Source: an uncultured Bacilli bacterium (GTDB taxonomy: Bacteria; Bacillota_I; Bacilli_A; RF39; UBA660). Taken from it: 5,061 nt of DNA. Position numbers and translations under genes: made by a program. The notes beneath the pieces were generated by a model, which searched no databases, had not been told where the DNA came from, and saw only the letters and a list, made by a program, of their open reading frames with translations. The stretch is from assembly GCA_934167785.1 (NCBI GenBank), contig CAKPLX010000070.1, positions 1-5,061 on the forward strand. The letters run 5' to 3'. The stretch's first letter is position 1, and each line of letters begins with the position of its first letter. Of the stretch, positions 1 through 4,985 are shown in pieces.

Positions 1-70
1 CCCTGATGGACTCGAACCATCGACCGCCCGGTTATGAGCCGGATGCTCTAACCAACTGAGCTAAGGGTCC
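1..70 (-). tRNA. tRNA with CAU anticodon, probably tRNA-Ile2 (lysidine type); 3' end cut off
   Basis: The reverse complement folds as a cloverleaf: acceptor 5' strand GGACCCT, D arm GCTC/GAGC, anticodon stem TCCGG/CCGGG (one T-G wobble), loop CTCATAA, T arm GATGG/CCATC with loop TTCGAGT. The anticodon CAT lies at 34-36. Only AGGG of the 3' acceptor strand is inside the window, so the last three pairs, the discriminator base and any encoded CCA are missing. C4 and C5 of the acceptor (pairing with G69 and G68) are the known determinants by which TilS selects tRNA-Ile2 for lysidine modification. From memory, the body also resembles B. subtilis tRNA-Ile2 more than its elongator tRNA-Met. There is no initiator-type mispair at the acceptor end (G1 would pair with a C72 outside the window), so initiator tRNA is unlikely. 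Elongator Met remains the alternative. Confidence 0.93.
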
Positions 71-80
71 GTATGCATTA

Positions 81-109
81 ATAATAGCACAAAATACCAC
101 ACTAATCAA
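81..109 (-). promoter_or_regulatory. Sigma-A promoter of the tRNA
   Basis: On the minus strand TTGATT (104-109) is followed after exactly 17 bp by TATTAT (81-86), with an extended -10 TG one base upstream. The -10 ends 10 bp before the mature tRNA 5' end, so transcription would start a few bases ahead of the tRNA. The tRNA therefore probably has its own promoter rather than relying on readthrough from the deaminase gene. No convincing GC-rich terminator separates the two; the rest of 71-134 is plain AT-rich DNA. Confidence 0.65.
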
Positions 110-134
110 TATTTTTTATTAATTTTATTAAAAT

Positions 135-590
135 TTAATAAATAATTTTTCCCATCTCTTGATAATCTTCCATTAATTTTAAACAAGAATCATGATCAAT
201 TTGTTTAATCTTTAATTGATCCCCACAATTTCCAGAACGAATAAATTGATAAATAAAATCATCACGAAAACCTATTTTTTCTGCATCACACAAATCTGTA
301 CCATAGTAAACTTCCCGAATATTAGCCCACATAATAGCTGACAAACACATAGGACAAGGATAACCCGTAGCATATAAAACGCATCCTGACAAATCATGAG
401 TACCAAGTTTTCGAGAAGCTTCCCGAATAGCATTCATCTCTGCATGTTCTGTAGGATCATGATGAAGAAGTACTGTATTAGAACAAACACAAATGATTTC
501 TCCATCCTTCACAATAGTAGCACCGAAAGGCCCTCCATGCCCTTTTTTAGAAGTATCCCTCGCTTTTTCAATTGCCTTTTTCATATACAT
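135..590 (-). CDS. guaD: Guanine deaminase / nucleoside deaminase of the cytidine deaminase superfamily
   Basis: This 151-residue protein is a zinc-dependent purine-type deaminase, most likely converting guanine to xanthine and ammonia in the cytoplasm (purine salvage and nitrogen use). The zinc site is visible: HAE at residues 49-51 (His ligand, Glu proton shuttle) and PCPMC at 78-82 (two Cys ligands). An early GGPFGA motif (19-24), DPTEHAE, and a GFRDDFIY segment (107-114) match B. subtilis GuaD closely as I remember it. The length (GuaD is about 156 residues) and the C-terminal Tyr match too; in GuaD the domain-swapped C-terminus contributes to the partner active site. The frame is open to an ATG at 647, but the ATG at 588-590 is chosen because AGGTAGG lies 7 bases before it and the longer version would overlap the Smr gene. 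It is the last gene of the probable kinase-Smr-deaminase operon. Cytosine or adenosine-type substrates cannot be excluded; tRNA adenosine deaminase TadA is less likely given the GuaD-like C-terminal half. Confidence 0.85.
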   Translation of the reverse strand: MYMKKAIEKARDTSKKGHGGPFGATIVKDGEIICVCSNTVLLHHDPTEHAEMNAIREASRKLGTHDLSGCVLYATGYPCPMCLSAIMWANIREVYYGTDLCDAEKIGFRDDFIYQFIRSGNCGDQLKIKQIDHDSCLKLMEDYQEMGKIIY

Positions 591-597
591 AATAAAA

Positions 598-604
598 CCT
601 ACCT
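598..604 (-). promoter_or_regulatory. Ribosome binding site deciding the deaminase start
   Basis: AGGTAGG on the minus strand lies 7 bases before the ATG at 588-590 and directly follows the stop codon of the Smr gene (605-607). It supports the 151-residue start over the upstream ATG at 645-647, and suggests translation of the deaminase directly after Smr on one mRNA. Confidence 0.6.
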
Positions 605-865
605 TTACTTTAATTTTATAATTGTACAACCAACATTTTCCCCACAAATACGATAACTCAATACTTTTTTATTACGAGATAAAGCCAAGTGAGTAGCTTC
701 TCTAACAATACCTGTACCTATTCCATGAATAATTAAGATTTCTGAATAGCCCATTTGATAAGCCTCATCAACAAAATCATTTACCGCTACCACTGCACTA
801 TCACGATCGAATCCATGTAAATCAATTTTAGGTAATTGATCCAAAAAAATATCATAAACTTCCAT
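605..865 (-). CDS. Stand-alone Smr-domain protein (MutS2 C-terminal type)
   Basis: This 86-residue protein is almost entirely one Smr (small MutS-related) domain, a fold usually found at the C-terminus of MutS2 and tied to nicking or binding of branched DNA or of RNA. Visible landmarks are DLHG at residues 15-18, the glycine-rich HGIGTG loop at 47-52 followed by a conserved Arg (55), and the closing VGCTIIKL strand (78-85). There is no MutS core, no linker and no membrane segment. The ATG at 863-865 is preferred over an in-frame GTG at 869-871 because AGGGGA lies 7 bases before it; it would be too close to the GTG. It follows the kinase gene by 24 bp and precedes the deaminase by 14 bp, which implies co-transcription. 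The domain call is firm; the substrate (DNA or RNA) and the link to the neighbouring genes are unknown. Confidence 0.85.
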   Translation of the reverse strand: MEVYDIFLDQLPKIDLHGFDRDSAVVAVNDFVDEAYQMGYSEILIIHGIGTGIVREATHLALSRNKKVLSYRICGENVGCTIIKLK

Positions 866-872
866 AAACACT

Positions 873-878
873 TCCCCT
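873..878 (-). promoter_or_regulatory. Ribosome binding site deciding the Smr gene start
   Basis: AGGGGA on the minus strand is 7 bases from the ATG at 863-865 but only about one base from the upstream in-frame GTG at 869-871. It therefore favours the shorter 86-residue product. Confidence 0.6.
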
Positions 879-889
879 ACATTGCACCA

Positions 890-2125
890 TTATAACACAG
901 TTATTGGCAACTTTACAACCACTTTTGTCCCTTCATCTAATTTTGAAAAATATTGCATTTCTCCATGATGAGCTTTAATAATTTCATTAGATAAACATAC
1001 TCCTAATCCAGTTCCCTTAACTTTTGTTGTAAAAAACATTTCCTTCATATGTGACAATGTTTCCTCATCCATACCACTACCATTATCAATCACTTCAATA
1101 AAATAATAATTCTTCTTCAAATAAGCATGAATAGTAATTTTTCCACCATTAAACATTGCTTCTAAACTATTCTTTACCAAATTAACAAAAACTTGCTTTA
1201 AACGATTATAATCCCCCATAACATATACCTCATCCTCCAACAAATCAGTCGAAAGCTCAATATTTTTTCCACGCATCAATAACTGTAACCCTTCCTCTAC
1301 TTCTTCTAATAACATATTAATATCAACAATATCAGCATCAATTTTTATCTTACTAAATTCCATAAAATCATTCATAATATCTAAACTTCTAGCCAATTCT
1401 TCCTTAACAATAGGAATATATCTCTGCACTTGACTAGAATCATTAACACAAAGCATATCCAAATATCCTTTACAAACAGCTATAGGATTCTTTACTTCAT
1501 GTGTAATTTTAAATAAAGAATTTTTAATTTGTTTATCCTTTTCTAGTTCTGATACAGTTAAATACAAAGAGGTAACTTGCTCCGCTAATCGAAATAAATG
1601 TAACAAAGAAAATGGTAGGATATAAAACAATAACATATAGAAAAATATTTTCATCATAGAAATAACATCACTCGTTTCAAAAAGATAAAAATATTCCAGT
1701 GTAAAGAAAAATCCCTGTAAAACTGCTACCACTAAAATAAAAGTATTTTCTTTTATCTTTCTTTTATTTCCAATCATAAAAATTACAAAATAACAAATAA
1801 ACTTAATAATCATAAAAATTCCACAAAGATGTAAATAAAAATAAGTATAAATAACAACAACAAGAGATAATAATACCCCAACACTAGGCTGTTTTTTTAA
1901 ATAAGCAACCACAATTGGTAAATTACAAAACAATAGCCCCAATGTATTTCTATTTACATTACCATAGCGAAAACATAAATACATAGAACTTACTAAAGAA
2001 ACGTCTAATAACAAATTATTATACTTTTCCATGCAAACTTCTCTATAACAATTATAAATAAAATAAACTAAAATTGGAAACATCATCAAAATAACATTTA
2101 AAATTATATCCTCCATAAAATTCAT
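890..2125 (-). CDS. Orphan membrane sensor histidine kinase, sporulation-kinase-like
   Basis: This 411-residue protein has about six or seven hydrophobic segments in residues 6-178, then a cytoplasmic kinase core with no visible PAS or HAMP domain. The dimerisation/phosphoacceptor helix carries HEVKNP with the phosphorylated His at 209. The ATPase domain shows an N box (NLVKNSLEAM, 315-324), a G1 box (DNGSG, 347-351) and a G2 box (GTGLG, 371-375), with a short ATP lid. All catalytic residues expected are present. This layout recalls the multi-membrane-pass sporulation kinase KinB of Bacillus (about 430 residues); I do not claim orthology. No response regulator gene is adjacent, so it probably phosphorylates a partner encoded elsewhere, such as Spo0F or Spo0A. 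AGAGG precedes the ATG by 6 bases. Spo0A-type boxes in its promoter support a sporulation link. The signal sensed by the membrane part is unknown. Confidence 0.9.
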   Translation of the reverse strand: MNFMEDIILNVILMMFPILVYFIYNCYREVCMEKYNNLLLDVSLVSSMYLCFRYGNVNRNTLGLLFCNLPIVVAYLKKQPSVGVLLSLVVVIYTYFYLHLCGIFMIIKFICYFVIFMIGNKRKIKENTFILVVAVLQGFFFTLEYFYLFETSDVISMMKIFFYMLLFYILPFSLLHLFRLAEQVTSLYLTVSELEKDKQIKNSLFKITHEVKNPIAVCKGYLDMLCVNDSSQVQRYIPIVKEELARSLDIMNDFMEFSKIKIDADIVDINMLLEEVEEGLQLLMRGKNIELSTDLLEDEVYVMGDYNRLKQVFVNLVKNSLEAMFNGGKITIHAYLKKNYYFIEVIDNGSGMDEETLSHMKEMFFTTKVKGTGLGVCLSNEIIKAHHGEMQYFSKLDEGTKVVVKLPITVL

Positions 2126-2154
2126 AATATGCCTCTTTTCTCAAATATAATTTT

Positions 2155-2182
2155 ATCTTACCACTAGCACTATTTTTGTCGA
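2155..2182 (-). promoter_or_regulatory. Probable Spo0A-dependent promoter of the kinase operon
   Basis: On the minus strand an extended -10 TGGTAAGAT (hexamer at 2155-2160) sits 16 bp from TCGACA (2177-2182), a poor -35 that coincides with a Spo0A box. A start near 2148 would leave a short leader before the ATG at 2123-2125. A weak -35 replaced by an activator site is the arrangement known for Spo0A-activated sigma-A promoters such as spoIIG and spoIIE of B. subtilis. Whether Spo0A activates or represses here is inferred from position only. Confidence 0.5.
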
Positions 2183-2211
2183 ATTATGTCGACATTAGAA
2201 AAAATGTCGAA
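2177..2211 (-). promoter_or_regulatory. Cluster of three Spo0A (0A) boxes
   Basis: The 0A box consensus TGTCGAA (TTCGACA on the other strand) occurs perfectly at 2177-2183 and 2205-2211. A one-mismatch copy, TGTCGAC, lies at 2187-2193 inside the 8-bp palindrome TGTCGACA (2187-2194), so it can be read as a box on either strand. The first two boxes are 10 bp apart, one helical turn, in the same orientation. This is the tandem spacing known for Spo0A dimer binding. The third is 18 bp further upstream of the kinase. I found no other perfect TGTCGAA on either strand in the window, so the cluster is unlikely to be chance in such AT-rich DNA. Confidence 0.75.
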
Positions 2212-2237
2212 AAAAAAGAGAAATAATTAAAATTACT
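2210..2237 (-). terminator. Weak candidate terminator after the EIIB-like gene
   Basis: Directly after the TAG stop of the EIIB-like gene, AGTAAT and ATTATT can pair (6 bp, one G-T wobble, loop TTTA), followed after a few bases by a run of eight or nine T. The stem has no G-C pair, so it would be very weak; it may only reduce readthrough into the kinase operon. Confidence 0.25.
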
Positions 2238-2238
2238 T

Positions 2239-2553
2239 CTACTTCAACTCATCTATATATTTTTTTAATTTTTTAGCATCTTTCCCAAAAATAATCTTTA
2301 ATTGATCTTCAATTTCAACAACACCTTTAGCCCCTAATTTCATAATTCCTTCTTTATTGGCTTTAGTAACATCTTTTAATGTAACTTTAAATCGAGACAT
2401 TTCCACTTCCGTATCAATAATATTATCCTTACCGCCAAGATACTCAACTAATTTATTAATTTCTAACTTAAAATCTTTACTATTAGCGCGAATAACAGCC
2501 AAAAATATAATAACTAAAACCGCAATAATAATAACATAATGTATTGGTTGCAT
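2239..2553 (-). CDS. Membrane-anchored PTS EIIB-like domain lacking the active cysteine
   Basis: This 104-residue protein starts with one hydrophobic helix (about residues 5-21) followed by positive residues, which would place the rest in the cytoplasm. Residues 29-100 look like the EIIB domain of the glucose-family phosphotransferase system: LGGKDNI at 39-45, an Arg-containing strand (SRFKVTLKD, 53-61), LGAKGVV at 73-79 and a terminal IIFG (87-90). In true EIIB the phosphorylated Cys sits in a C-x-T-R motif; here the matching stretch reads E-M-S-R (51-54), so that Cys is Glu and the protein has no Cys at all. Sugar phosphorylation is therefore not expected; a regulatory or scaffold role is possible. 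AGGTGG lies 4 bases before the ATG, and a good promoter lies just upstream. No EIIA, EIIC or sugar gene is nearby. The fold assignment is by motif only. Confidence 0.75.
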   Translation of the reverse strand: MQPIHYVIIIAVLVIIFLAVIRANSKDFKLEINKLVEYLGGKDNIIDTEVEMSRFKVTLKDVTKANKEGIMKLGAKGVVEIEDQLKIIFGKDAKKLKKYIDELK

Positions 2554-2570
2554 TTATCCACCTCACTTAA

Positions 2571-2599
2571 ATTATACAACATAATTTTATTTTTAACAA
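2571..2599 (-). promoter_or_regulatory. Sigma-A promoter of the EIIB-like gene
   Basis: TTGTTA (2594-2599) is followed by a 17-bp spacer and a perfect TATAAT (2571-2576) on the minus strand. A start near 2564 would give a leader of about 10 bases, just enough for the ribosome binding site. The gene is thus probably expressed apart from the larger gene upstream. Confidence 0.65.
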
Positions 2600-2636
2600 G
2601 AATAAAACCTATTTCAAATAAATCTCAATCAACTTT

Positions 2637-4148
2637 TTATTTCAAAACATACAAATATTTTTTATTTCTAATTGTAATATCAAACCAAATTCGAGAAGCA
2701 TTTTGCAATTCCTTATTTACCGCTAAATAAACACCATCTCGATAATCACCCGGTGTTTTATCATAAAAAGAAAGTGTATGTTCCTGATCATCAACCTTAT
2801 AATGAAGCGTAGCATAATTTAAAAGAAAATCATACATTTTAAAATTATCCAACTGCTCTTTTTTGATTTTTAAATTCAATATTATGTTTTGATTACTTTG
2901 TATAGTATACTCTCCCCTAAATTTTTCTCCCCTAAGTTCATATTCATAAGAATAAGAAAATTTATCCTGCAATTCATATCCAGTAATAGAAATCGAACCA
3001 TTCCTTAGTACTGTATCAGATAAATCCAATACTTCCCCTACCTTCAATTCTTTAGTACTATCATAATCATCCAACTTAACTGGACTTAATTTCACAACCT
3101 TACTGCCAGCATAAATCAAACTCATTGAATCATTTAACTCACTATTCAAAACAGAATACAAAAATAAATATGCCTTTTCATTAGAAATATTTTGATCTTC
3201 ATAAACTGTCCCCAAATCTTTAAAATAATTTGAATACCTAGTTACTGGAGAATAACTATTACTTTTCGTTTTCAAAATCATATTTGCTGACTCAAACTCC
3301 CTTTCACCATTTCTAGGAGCTAAAGAAACTCTAACAACAATAAAACTATGTTCTAAATCTCCAACAAGAGATCCACGGTAATCCCTAGACGTAATATAAG
3401 AGTCAGTAACTAAAAAATTAAAATTATCAGAAGAAAAAACCTCACCTTCCTGATAAACCTTATTAATAACTTCCTTATTTACCATAAAAGTACTAAAAAT
3501 AAAGAGCAACAAAACCAAAGCAATAAGATGAATAAAAGTCTTATTTTCTAAATAGTAATACTTTAGTTCTCGAATCCCACGATGAACTTTTCGTTGTGTA
3601 ACTTCCATTCCTCCAAGTGTCAATTCAACTTCTTCACTATCATCAACATTCTCCCCTAACTCTTCCAAATCACGAACAAAGTTAAATTTCTTAATATCAA
3701 ATCCTAATCCTCTAATTATTAAAAAGATCAAAGAAAAATATTGAACCCAAACAAGAATTCGCAAAAGATCACGGTAAAGCCTCAATGTCTTTGTTTCTAA
3801 AACTGTAATATAAATTGTATGTAATCCCTCATAAGAGACTTGTACCATAACACCAATAATCAAATATAAAAGAATAAGTAATAAATACAAAATTCTTGGT
3901 TTCTTCTTATATCGCATCAAGGCATAAATAATTAAACAAATAATAATAGAAAAAATAATAGCAATCACATAATAATTTGTAATATAAGAAACAGCATCTA
4001 ACTTACTAGCATTTCCTTTAGCAAAAGCATTATAATAATTAAAAATTTGATTTACTTTAATACTTAAATATAAAGATAACCCAAATAAAATTAAATGAAT
4101 CATTCGAAAATGCTTAATCAAAAATCCATAAGGCTTTCTTAATATCAT
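2637..4148 (-). CDS. Multi-pass membrane protein with large external C-terminal domain, function unknown
   Basis: I do not recognise this 503-residue protein. Hydrophobic segments lie at about residues 17-31, 58-77, 85-103, 130-147 and 206-222. Positive loops (RYKKKPR at 79-85; a charged stretch 151-204) put the N-terminus and the acidic 160-175 region inside, so the segment after 223 should face outside. That C-terminal part (about 280 residues) is rich in alternating beta-type sequence. Its first half (FNFLVTDSYITSR at 243-255, then a SFIVVRVSLAP strand at 268-278) resembles the general pattern of DUF4352-like immunoglobulin-type domains; this is only a loose likeness. A perfect AGGAGG lies 7 bases before the ATG. 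It lies between the LysM gene (56 bp upstream) and the EIIB-like gene, and each seems to have its own promoter. A cell-envelope role is the most that can be inferred. No frameshift or unusual codon use was seen. Confidence 0.85.
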   Translation of the reverse strand: MILRKPYGFLIKHFRMIHLILFGLSLYLSIKVNQIFNYYNAFAKGNASKLDAVSYITNYYVIAIIFSIIICLIIYALMRYKKKPRILYLLLILLYLIIGVMVQVSYEGLHTIYITVLETKTLRLYRDLLRILVWVQYFSLIFLIIRGLGFDIKKFNFVRDLEELGENVDDSEEVELTLGGMEVTQRKVHRGIRELKYYYLENKTFIHLIALVLLLFIFSTFMVNKEVINKVYQEGEVFSSDNFNFLVTDSYITSRDYRGSLVGDLEHSFIVVRVSLAPRNGEREFESANMILKTKSNSYSPVTRYSNYFKDLGTVYEDQNISNEKAYLFLYSVLNSELNDSMSLIYAGSKVVKLSPVKLDDYDSTKELKVGEVLDLSDTVLRNGSISITGYELQDKFSYSYEYELRGEKFRGEYTIQSNQNIILNLKIKKEQLDNFKMYDFLLNYATLHYKVDDQEHTLSFYDKTPGDYRDGVYLAVNKELQNASRIWFDITIRNKKYLYVLK

Positions 4149-4173
4149 CTTACTACCTCCTATTATAGTTAAA

Positions 4174-4202
4174 ATTATACACTAAAAAAAAAGAAATGAA
4201 AA
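4174..4202 (-). promoter_or_regulatory. Possible promoter of the 503-residue membrane protein gene
   Basis: A perfect TATAAT (4174-4179, minus strand) lies 25 bp before the start codon. The only -35 at 17 bp is TTTTCA (4197-4202), a partial match that overlaps the intergenic border with the LysM gene. The -10 is convincing, the -35 is not; readthrough from the LysM gene remains possible. Confidence 0.4.
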
Positions 4203-4204
4203 GA

Positions 4205-4657
4205 TTATTTTTTAGAAAAACTAAGCAATTGTCCTTCTCGTAAATAAACTTTTCCATTTTCTTTCATAAAATCTTCTATTGAAACTTTATGTTTTTTTAA
4301 AATATCATTTAAAGTTTCATTTTCTTTAACTAAATAAAATTCTACATCATCTGCTGGTAACATTAACGATTGATTAGGATAAATATAATCTCCCTCATCT
4401 AAACCATTTAACTGCAATAACAAATGATAATCAATTCCATATTTCTTAGAAATATCATATATATTGTCACCTTTTTTCACATTATAATACTGATAACTCC
4501 TTCTTTCCTGAATAGGAATAACAATTAAAGAACCAGAAACAACTTCATACAAAGAAGAAAAACCATTTATCTTTCTAAGTTCCATCTCTGATATCCCACA
4601 ATCTTTAGCAATAGAAGTTAAAGTATCCCCATACTCTACCGTATAAACTTCATACAT
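4205..4657 (-). CDS. Protein of three LysM domains without signal peptide
   Basis: This 150-residue protein consists of three LysM repeats, at about residues 4-48, 56-100 and 106-148. The first two show the usual pattern (YTVEYGDTLTSIAKDCGI; YNVKKGDNIYDISKKYGI) with the later L-x-x-x-N-G and G-x-x-x-x-P elements. The third (YLVKENETLNDILKKHKV) is more diverged and ends with the protein. LysM domains bind N-acetylglucosamine chains such as peptidoglycan. The protein begins directly with the first repeat, so there is no signal peptide, membrane anchor or catalytic domain. In spore formers, LysM proteins without signal peptides (SafA, SpoVID) act in the mother cell on the forespore envelope; a similar role is possible but not shown. 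GGAAGTGAT precedes the ATG by 4 bases. No clear promoter was found in 4658-4722. It is divergent from the L28 gene. Confidence 0.88.
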   Translation of the reverse strand: MYEVYTVEYGDTLTSIAKDCGISEMELRKINGFSSLYEVVSGSLIVIPIQERRSYQYYNVKKGDNIYDISKKYGIDYHLLLQLNGLDEGDYIYPNQSLMLPADDVEFYLVKENETLNDILKKHKVSIEDFMKENGKVYLREGQLLSFSKK

Positions 4658-4714
4658 AAAATATCACTTCCATGATAAAATATGCCAAAATGAAGATTTT
4701 GACACAAAACCAAA

Positions 4715-4726
4715 TCAAATATTTGA
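4715..4726. repeat. 12-bp perfect palindrome over the L28 -35 region
   Basis: TCAAATATTTGA is a perfect palindrome whose right half shares TTGA with the -35 TTGACT (4723-4728) of the L28 promoter. It could be an operator in the divergent LysM/L28 region. It contains only A-T pairs apart from two, so chance occurrence is quite possible. Confidence 0.25.
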
Positions 4727-4751
4727 CTTAAAACTATTTTTATGATATAGT
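4723..4751 (+). promoter_or_regulatory. Sigma-A promoter of the L28 gene
   Basis: TTGACT (4723-4728), a 17-bp spacer and TATAGT (4746-4751) with an extended -10 TG (4743-4744) form a near-consensus strong promoter, as expected for a ribosomal protein gene. The leader would be about 25 bases and holds the AGGAGGG site (4771-4777), 6 bases before the ATG. No attenuator or leader structure fits in that length. Confidence 0.75.
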
Positions 4752-4783
4752 TTTAATGCAATTAATTTCAAGGAGGGATAACA

Positions 4784-4966
4784 ATGGCAAAGAATATATC
4801 AAGTAAAAAAACAAATATGGCAAATAACAGACCAAATTGTTTAAAAGTTACAAAAAAAGCACAAAAAGTAAACTTACAACAAGTTCGTATCGAAGATGAA
4901 AAAGGAAATATCCAAAAAGTAAGATTAAGTGCTAGAGAAATCAAAACTGCTAAAAAAGCTGCTTAA
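4784..4966 (+). CDS. rpmB: Ribosomal protein L28 (bL28), short and divergent
   Basis: This 60-residue, strongly basic protein matches the short Firmicutes form of bL28 (about 62 residues), a component of the large ribosomal subunit. The family signature is clearest in the middle and end: KVNLQQVRI (28-36), the G41-containing turn, then a KVRLSAREIK stretch (45-54) corresponding to the usual V-x-VSARALKS. The N-terminal half is unusual: the common T-G-K and the S-H of the G-N-x-x-SHA motif are replaced (SSK at 6-8; PNC at 17-19), and Cys pairs of the zinc-type form are absent. The promoter and ribosome binding site are strong, so the gene is probably expressed. It may be the zinc-independent paralogue or simply a fast-evolving lineage version. 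An IS-like sequence starts about 20 bp after its stop. Confidence 0.85.
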   Translation: MAKNISSKKTNMANNRPNCLKVTKKAQKVNLQQVRIEDEKGNIQKVRLSAREIKTAKKAA

Positions 4967-4985
4967 TAATAAAAAAGCGTCCAAT

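Noticed and set aside
71..134. Terminator between the deaminase gene and the tRNA
   Set aside because: Only AT-rich runs without a stable stem; the tRNA promoter explains the clearest signal here.
591..647. Longer deaminase starting at the ATG at 645-647
   Set aside because: The extension overlaps the Smr gene by about 40 bp, has no deaminase homology, and the good ribosome binding site is placed for the ATG at 588-590.
396..656. Plus-strand open frame of 86 codons across the deaminase gene
   Set aside because: It lies antisense to the well-supported deaminase and its border with the Smr gene, with no ribosome binding site or recognisable domain.
2357..2730. Two plus-strand open frames opposite the EIIB-like gene and the end of the membrane protein gene
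   Set aside because: Both are antisense shadows with no known domain; AT-rich DNA gives such frames often.
4660..4690. Possible sporulation sigma factor promoter (GCATA / GGCATATT) for the LysM gene
   Set aside because: The matching -10 would fall too close to the start codon and the spacing is wrong for sigma-E, sigma-F or sigma-G.
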